Source: Phycisphaeraceae bacterium
GTDB taxonomy: Bacteria; Planctomycetota; Phycisphaerae; Phycisphaerales; Zrk34
Direction: 5' to 3'
Length of the DNA stretch: 10,776 nucleotides
NCBI GenBank assembly: GCA_028281485.1
Contig: JANQJT010000203.1
Span: 1 to 10,776, forward strand
Shown here piece by piece: positions 6,592-10,776 of the stretch (position 1 is the first letter of the stretch; the number at the start of each line of letters is the position of its first letter). A program made the position numbers and the translations under genes. The notes beneath the pieces are model-generated. The model saw only the letters and a program-made list of their open reading frames with translations. It was not told the origin of the DNA and did not search any database.

Positions 6592-7155
6592 TTATTGCTG
6601 CTTGAGAAACGCCACGCTGCTGGGCGCGTACCCGAAATACGTCGGCAGCTCGATCCCCAGATCACGCGCGATCACCGCGATCAGCGCGTCGTGGTGAATC
6701 GTGTGGCTGAGCACGAACGCCAGTTCCCGACCGAAGCTCGACCCCGTCGCGATTGTCGGGCGATCCGACATGAACCGCACGATCACGCGCACCGGCTGGG
6801 CCATGTCGTCCAGGTCGATCGCCGCCAGACGCTCGGCCAACGTCTGCAGCTTCGTCACCGCCGCGTCGCGATTTGTTTCGATGTCTGTGCCGCGCTCGCG
6901 CGACTCGTAATCCACGCAGCCCGTGCTCAGGCTCCCCATCAACGCATCAACGTGATCAAGACTGTGGCGTACGTGTCCGCCGGCGCTGCCCTCGACGTGG
7001 GCCAGCCCCTTGCGGGTGTACTGCTCGTCCGACATTGCCCCGACCACTTCAGCCAGCTGACGCAACAGCGACGCCAGCGATTCTTTCGCGTAATGGGCCT
7101 CGGTATCCCGTCCGGCCTCTGCGCGACCGGACGCTTCGTTGCTTGCTTCAGCCAT
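6592..7155 (-). CDS. DinB-like four-helix metal-binding protein
   Basis: A 187-residue protein of the DinB/YfiT-like superfamily, four-helix bundles that often bind a metal through three histidines and include thiol-dependent transferases. Candidate ligands are His61, His64 or His68 in GGHVRHSLDH and His151, His154 or His155 in LSHTIHHDAL, in the expected positions near the start of helix 2 and in the last helix. The frame is open to a further ATG at 7227, but Met at 7155 is preferred: GGAG lies 6 bases before it, and the extra residues would precede an already family-like N-terminus. First gene of the block B operon. Substrate unknown. Confidence 0.82.
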   Translation of the reverse strand: MAEASNEASGRAEAGRDTEAHYAKESLASLLRQLAEVVGAMSDEQYTRKGLAHVEGSAGGHVRHSLDHVDALMGSLSTGCVDYESRERGTDIETNRDAAVTKLQTLAERLAAIDLDDMAQPVRVIVRFMSDRPTIATGSSFGRELAFVLSHTIHHDALIAVIARDLGIELPTYFGYAPSSVAFLKQQ

Positions 7156-7161
7156 AGATCG

Positions 7162-7165
7162 CTCC
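7162..7165 (-). promoter_or_regulatory. Ribosome binding site deciding the DinB-like start
   Basis: GGAG on the minus strand, 6 bases before the ATG at 7155. No comparable signal precedes the upstream in-frame ATG at 7227, which decides the start. Confidence 0.6.
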
Positions 7166-7240
7166 GTGATGTTTGGCTCCGACGCCGCATAACATACCAA
7201 AAATCCAGTGTCGCAACCGAATCGCAATACCCTTTCTCAC

Positions 7241-7260
7241 GCCGATTTACCCCAATCGGC
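7241..7260. repeat. Perfect inverted repeat, 7-bp arms
   Basis: GCCGATT and AATCGGC flank a 6-base loop (TACCCC on the + strand). It lies 86 bp upstream of the DinB-like start. There is no T-run after it on either strand, so an operator or leader structure is more likely than a terminator. Confidence 0.5.
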
Positions 7261-7364
7261 TGTCCCGCGGGCTTGCCATGAAATCCCCACGCGGCGGTGA
7301 GGCGATATCAACCGGCCGCTCGAATACCTATTCTGTACATGTATGACGCGCTAAGACTCGAACC

Positions 7365-7378
7365 GTTTCAAGTGAAAC
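7365..7378. repeat. Inverted repeat with GTTTCA/TGAAAC arms
   Basis: GTTTCA, two bases, TGAAAC. It has the same TTTCA half-site as the palindrome at 7474-7487, but a spacer of 2 bases instead of 4. A possible repressor or activator site; function is inferred. Confidence 0.35.
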
Positions 7379-7473
7379 TCGCGTTGGCTGATTCGGCGCC
7401 GTGACTATCGACCATCAGAGATACGACAGCCCGACGACAAATCCATTCAATTCGCCCGCCCATGATCCGCATA

Positions 7474-7487
7474 TTTCACGCGTGAAA
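7474..7487. repeat. Perfect 14-bp palindrome with TTTCA half-sites
   Basis: TTTCACG followed by CGTGAAA, fully symmetrical. It shares its outer half-sites with the repeat about 110 bp to the left. Such symmetry suits binding by a dimeric regulator. Confidence 0.45.
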
Positions 7488-7565
7488 GACACCCTGCGAA
7501 AAGTGGACCATTAACTCGAAATTATCTTTGTGTTTGCGCGTGGGCGCGATAGACTTCTTACCGAA

Positions 7566-7590
7566 TCGATCGCGACAAGGCTGCGATCGG
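7566..7590 (+). repeat. Hairpin-forming inverted repeat in the possible leader of the M14 gene
   Basis: CGATCGC and GCGATCG flank a 9-base loop, with an extra T-G pair outside. A second, overlapping 5-bp pairing (GGCGG at 7589-7593 with CCGCC at 7603-7607) is mutually exclusive with part of it. No T-run follows. Confidence 0.4.
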
Positions 7591-7696
7591 CGGGCACGGG
7601 GACCGCCAAAGCGTTCGATTCACGGGCCGTCTCTCGACTTCGGGCACGCATCACTTCTCCACATCCTCGGCCCGCGCTGCAGGTGTATCGACCATT

Positions 7697-7716
7697 GGCC
7701 GGGACCGGTCCCGGCC
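7697..7716. repeat. Perfect 20-bp palindrome upstream of the M14 gene
   Basis: GGCCGGGACC followed by its exact reverse complement GGTCCCGGCC. It ends 49 bp before the carboxypeptidase ATG. As DNA it is an ideal site for a dimeric regulator. As RNA it gives an 8-bp very stable stem with a CCGG loop in the 5' leader. No T-run follows. Confidence 0.6.
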
Positions 7717-7751
7717 GGGGAAAGGGAACTCGCATATCAACACACCTCCAG

Positions 7752-7760
7752 AAAGGGAGA
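7752..7760 (+). promoter_or_regulatory. Ribosome binding site of the M14 carboxypeptidase gene
   Basis: AAAGGGAGA, 5 bases before the ATG at 7766. It decides the start together with the signal peptide that begins exactly there. Confidence 0.7.
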
Positions 7761-7765
7761 GCGCG

Positions 7766-10700
7766 ATGTCTTTGAAACACGCTATCGCATGGACCGCCTG
7801 CACAGCCCTCCTCGCTGTCACGACGCATCCAGCCCACGCACAGGTCAGCGCTATCGACGTTGTCGACATCAACGACAACAATCAACTCGCATTCCAGGGC
7901 GCATCGATACACAGCGCATCAGACTCGGGCAACATCATCAATCTCACCCCCTACACATGGACCTCTTACCTGCCCGGCGACGCACCCGACAATCCGACCC
8001 CCGGCCTTTTTAATGACGACTACATGTGGTGGGCTTTTCAGGCGGACCACATCAGCGGCGAGAACCCCACCTTCCGCCTGGACATGCGCGACACCCTCTT
8101 CGGTGCCGAGTTCCCCTCGGAACGATACCCCTCCGGCTATCTGCCCGTGTGGACCGCCACGCTCGATTCAAACAACCAACCGACCGACTGGAAGTACTTT
8201 GACAACGGCGGGCTCAACGGCGTCTTCTACGACTTCAACATGAACGCCAATTTCAACGACGACACCATCTACGTCGCCCAGTCGATTCCATACACCTCCT
8301 CCCACGTGTCCGACCTCGTCGACAGGATCACGCACCCCACCACCGGCTCCCCGAACGTCACCTACCTGACCGGCGATACCGACAACGACTACGTCATCGC
8401 CACCACGGCGGACGGGCACAAGGACTTCCGCGGCCGCACGGTCGTCGGTCAGGACCTCTACGGCTTTGCCATCCGCGACGCCTCGGCAACACCGACGCAA
8501 CAGGCCGTCATTTTCGGCGGCAACCACGCCGACGAGCACATCGCCAGCCACAACGCCGAGGGCATGATCGAGTTCCTCGCATCCGACAACCCCATCGCCG
8601 AACTCATCCTTCAGGACGTCGAGTTCGCCGTGTATCCCATGGTCGATCCCGAGGGGCGCGACCTGGGGCACACGCGCGGCAACGACTCCACCGTGAACCA
8701 GATCGACGGCTCACTCGTGGTCCCCGATGACATCACGCTCAACACGTTCGAGATGAACAACTTCACCGTCCTCGATCACAACCGCATCTGGGACGAGGTC
8801 GACACCGACTACGAACCCGAAGAAGTCGCCACGATCCGGGCCTCGATCGCGACCGAGACCGGTAACGACGTCGAGTGGTTCTTCGACTTCCACGCCTCCC
8901 GTCCCGGCGAACTCACCGAGGGAAAGTACCGCGCCAGCGTCTTCGCCACGACCATCGACTCACCCACATTAAGAACGATCAAGCCGGACGATTCCGGCCT
9001 GGCCCAGGTGATTCAGGACCTGGTTGTCGATAGCGACGGCACGTTTGCGATTCACACCGACGGCATCTCCCCCGGACAGGACTTCAATCTCGATCCGCAC
9101 ACCACCGCCGACCTCTGGGCGGTTTCCGATCTCAACGCCGACCACTCCTTCACCCCCGAGATCTACATCCCCCCCGCCGATCTATTCAAAGACGATCAGA
9201 ATCAGAACAGCGTCGCGGAGAGGATCGCGTTTATCCGCCGATACGGCGAGTTCTACGCCATCGGCCTCGCCGCCGCGCTCAATCCCAACACCGTCTTCTG
9301 GGTACCCGGAACCGAGACCGACTGGAACAGCGGCGACGCCCAATGGGTCAGAGCCAACCAGACCAGCGCCGCCCCATCAGCCGGCACGAACACATTTATC
9401 GCGCTCGATAGCGGGCAGACGTTCAATGCGCCCAATTTCAATACGACCGTCGGAGGCCTCGAGCTGCGCGGTTATGACGGCGGATTTGTCTTCGAACAAA
9501 ACGCCAACGTCCTGCTCACCTCGATCAACAATCCCATCATCATCAACGACGCCGAGTACCGCATCACCGGCTCCAACGACCAGACGGTGATCACGATGAG
9601 CGGACCAGGAACGGGACTGGTCATCGAGGAAAACGGCGTGCTGAACCTCGGACGTGCCGCCGGCGGACAGGTCGCCAACGTCAACAGCGACCTGGCGGTC
9701 GCCCCCACCGGCCGAATCGTCATCGGCATCGACGGCAGCGGCGCCAACGAGTACGACCGGATGACCGTCGGCGGCAACGCCTTCCTCGGCGGCGAACTCG
9801 AACTCGCCCCCACGGCCTCCTCGAGTTTCCTTACGCAAGAGAACTTCGTCGTCATCAGCGCCGGCTCACTCGTCAGTGAACCCGATACCGTCACCGGCCA
9901 CATCGGCGACTCCGTCTTCGGCCTGGCCACCAACTACACCGCCACGGGCGTGGATGTCGAACTCACCGTGCAGGGCGACGCCAACCGCGACGGCTACGTC
10001 AACGGCTCGGACTTCCTCATCTGGCAACGAAACGTCGGCCAATCCACCAGCGAGTGGACACGCGGCGACTTCAACGGCGACGGCGTCGTCGGCTCGGCAG
10101 ACCTGGCGATCTGGGACGAACACTACGGCCTGACCACCGTCGGTCAAAACATCCTGTGGCACGACAACGCCGCCTCCGCGCCCGATTGGGCCACCGCACA
10201 ATGGGCCCAGGACGGCGTGACCAACCCCACTCCCGGCCCAACCTCCAGCGTCGCCATCGCCACCTATCAGGACGTCACCTTCGCCGCACCCACCGTTGAC
10301 ACCGAGGTTGCCAAGCTCGAGCTGCGCGGCATGGGCGGAGCCGATCTCGTCTTCGAACAGAACGCCGATGTCTATCTCCACTCCGTCGGCAGCCAGATCA
10401 CCATCGATCACGCCGAGTACCGCATCGTCGGCTCCGTCGACGACAACGTTGCGTTCCACTACCTCTGGGACCTCAAGGATAACGCCACGCTGAACCTCGG
10501 ACGCGACGCGGGCGGCCAGAAGGTCTTCTCGGGTGATTTTTACATGGACTCAACCGCGCGCCTGGTCATCGGTATCGACGGCAACGCCACGGGCGAGTTC
10601 GACTACCTGTCGGTCGGTAACGAAGCGCACCTCGGCGGCACGCTGGAATTGGCTCAGACACCCAACGCCGACATCGTCCCCTACCAGAACTTCGTACCAA

Positions 10701-10776
10701 TCATCATCGACCGCATCTGGGACGAACCCGATCGTGTCGAGGGTCACATCACCGATTCCGTCTTCGCCCTGGCGAC
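7766..10776 (+). CDS. Secreted M14 (CCP-type) zinc carboxypeptidase with beta-repeat and dockerin modules (3' end missing)
   Basis: An open frame of 1003 codons without a stop inside the window. Residues 1-25 are a signal peptide (basic start, hydrophobic core, AHA cleavage before Gln26). Residues about 45-180 resemble the N-terminal beta domain of cytosolic carboxypeptidases: SGNIIN, MWWAFQ, NDDTIYVAQSIPYTSS. The M14 catalytic domain spans about 195-505: GGNHADEH with Zn ligands His254 and Glu257, GHTRGN (Arg304), DHNRIW (Asn339, Arg340), third Zn ligand His376 in FFDFHAS, and general base Glu465 in SFTPEIYI. All main catalytic residues are therefore present. Arg304 to Asn339 is about 18 residues longer than in carboxypeptidase A. 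From about 507 there is a beta-rich repeat, a dockerin-like pair (737-788) and a second repeat copy. It should remove C-terminal residues from extracellular peptides; the substrate is unknown. Confidence 0.88.
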   Translation, partial: MSLKHAIAWTACTALLAVTTHPAHAQVSAIDVVDINDNNQLAFQGASIHSASDSGNIINLTPYTWTSYLPGDAPDNPTPGLFNDDYMWWAFQADHISGENPTFRLDMRDTLFGAEFPSERYPSGYLPVWTATLDSNNQPTDWKYFDNGGLNGVFYDFNMNANFNDDTIYVAQSIPYTSSHVSDLVDRITHPTTGSPNVTYLTGDTDNDYVIATTADGHKDFRGRTVVGQDLYGFAIRDASATPTQQAVIFGGNHADEHIASHNAEGMIEFLASDNPIAELILQDVEFAVYPMVDPEGRDLGHTRGNDSTVNQIDGSLVVPDDITLNTFEMNNFTVLDHNRIWDEVDTDYEPEEVATIRASIATETGNDVEWFFDFHASRPGELTEGKYRASVFATTIDSPTLRTIKPDDSGLAQVIQDLVVDSDGTFAIHTDGISPGQDFNLDPHTTADLWAVSDLNADHSFTPEIYIPPADLFKDDQNQNSVAERIAFIRRYGEFYAIGLAAALNPNTVFWVPGTETDWNSGDAQWVRANQTSAAPSAGTNTFIALDSGQTFNAPNFNTTVGGLELRGYDGGFVFEQNANVLLTSINNPIIINDAEYRITGSNDQTVITMSGPGTGLVIEENGVLNLGRAAGGQVANVNSDLAVAPTGRIVIGIDGSGANEYDRMTVGGNAFLGGELELAPTASSSFLTQENFVVISAGSLVSEPDTVTGHIGDSVFGLATNYTATGVDVELTVQGDANRDGYVNGSDFLIWQRNVGQSTSEWTRGDFNGDGVVGSADLAIWDEHYGLTTVGQNILWHDNAASAPDWATAQWAQDGVTNPTPGPTSSVAIATYQDVTFAAPTVDTEVAKLELRGMGGADLVFEQNADVYLHSVGSQITIDHAEYRIVGSVDDNVAFHYLWDLKDNATLNLGRDAGGQKVFSGDFYMDSTARLVIGIDGNATGEFDYLSVGNEAHLGGTLELAQTPNADIVPYQNFVPIIIDRIWDEPDRVEGHITDSVFALA
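9290..9973 (+). repeat. Beta-rich repeat module, copy 1 (within the M14 gene)
   Basis: About 228 residues. Landmarks shared with copy 2 are an opening W with a second DW and then QW, LELRG, VFEQNA, AEYRI, LNLGR.AGGQ, VIGIDG, FLGGELEL/HLGGTLEL and GHI.DSVF.LA. The pattern of short alternating hydrophobic strands suggests a beta-helix or jelly-roll surface domain. Matching positions of copies 1 and 2 are 858 bp apart. Confidence 0.75.
9974..10129 (+). other. Dockerin-type EF-hand pair inside the M14 protein
   Basis: Residues 737-788 hold two calcium loops, GDANRDGYVNGSDFLIW and GDFNGDGVVGSADLAIW. Each has the D-x-N-x-D-G-x-V-x-x-x-D spacing of dockerin type I repeats. In cellulosome bacteria dockerins bind cohesins; in planctomycetes such pairs are common in exported proteins and their partner is often unclear. 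Here it stands between two repeat modules, not at the end. Confidence 0.8.
10148..10776 (+). repeat. Beta-rich repeat module, copy 2 (within the M14 gene, cut by the window end)
   Basis: It begins NILWHDNAASAPDW and follows copy 1 through all landmarks to VEGHITDSVFALA, where the window stops. By analogy with copy 1, a second dockerin-like pair would be expected about 25 residues later. Identity is moderate at protein level and patchy at DNA level, so the duplication is not recent. Confidence 0.75.

Larger units (their letters stand above)
7156..7765. other. Divergent intergenic region with many inverted repeats, no gene seen
   Basis: About 610 bp between the divergent DinB-like and M14 carboxypeptidase genes. 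Its centre (about 7310-7550) is less GC-rich than the genes around it. The open frames crossing it have no family resemblance and no convincing start signals. I could not find a good -35/-10 pair on either strand. It contains at least five inverted repeats, listed separately. The last 15 bases hold the ribosome binding site of the carboxypeptidase gene. Confidence 0.7.

Noticed and set aside
7156..7227. Upstream ATG at 7227 as the start of the DinB-like protein
   Set aside because: The ATG at 7155 has GGAG at correct spacing; the extra 24 residues show no conserved feature.
4940..7281. Long + strand open frames 4940-5914 and 5500-7281
   Set aside because: Low-complexity Arg/Pro/His composition, antisense to the hydrolase part, NRDE and DinB-like genes; no start signals or recognisable motifs.
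7380..7410. Possible sigma-70 promoter (TTGGCT, 16 bases, TATCGA) before the M14 gene
   Set aside because: Both boxes match the consensus poorly and the distance to the gene is long; not better than chance.
7511..8013. Short frames across the intergenic region and the 5' part of the M14 gene (7511-7912 minus; 7528-8013 and 7530-7775 plus)
   Set aside because: No family resemblance, no ribosome binding site, and they overlap the signal-peptide region of the well-supported M14 gene in other frames.
8168..10747. Minus-strand frames full of Val, Asp and Gly opposite the M14 gene (for example 8168-8671, 9377-9838, 9866-10459)
   Set aside because: Their composition is the mirror of the Asp/Asn/Thr-rich + strand repeats; the + strand frame is open for 1003 codons and has conserved catalytic residues.
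9290..10776. CRISPR-like or short tandem repeat array
   Set aside because: The repetition is a long protein-domain duplication with diverged DNA, not short identical repeats with spacers.

Overview
The window is GC-rich bacterial DNA, most likely from a planctomycete and possibly Phycisphaerae-like. The lineage is inferred from three things: a very large secreted protein with internal dockerin-type calcium-binding pairs, a nitrogen-PTS-like hpf/EIIA/HPr cluster, and GC-rich coding with long open antisense frames. No rRNA, tRNA, insertion sequence or CRISPR array was recognised.

Left part, + strand (2-805): the 3' end of murA overlaps by one base a Trm112-like zinc-finger protein gene, followed closely by a VOC-superfamily (glyoxalase-like) gene. 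The three are probably co-transcribed. They converge on a minus-strand block.

Minus-strand block A (3063 down to 839): in transcription order, a DUF502 two-helix membrane protein, a short ribosome hibernation promoting factor, a PtsN-like EIIA and an HPr. This recalls the hpf-ptsN-npr part of the proteobacterial rpoN operon, without rpoN or rapZ. A terminator-like hairpin lies between EIIA and HPr, so HPr may be expressed at a different level.

Minus-strand block B (7155 down to 3176): a DinB-fold protein, an NRDE/TANGO2-family protein, and an 887-residue membrane protein that joins an alpha/beta hydrolase, a DedA/VTT membrane domain and an ATP-grasp ligase-like domain. Spacing is 3 bp and then a 4-bp ATGA overlap, so this is a tight operon. 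The three-domain protein is the most unusual gene of the left and middle parts.

Intergenic region (7156-7765): about 610 bp separate block B from a divergent + strand gene. I see no gene in it, but it holds a series of inverted repeats, including a perfect 20-bp palindrome.

Right part, + strand (7766 to the window end): one uninterrupted open frame of at least 1003 codons. It encodes a secreted M14 zinc carboxypeptidase of the cytosolic-carboxypeptidase (CCP/AGBL) type with all main catalytic residues. Behind the catalytic domain come two copies of a beta-rich repeat, with a dockerin-type EF-hand pair between them. The gene runs off the right edge.
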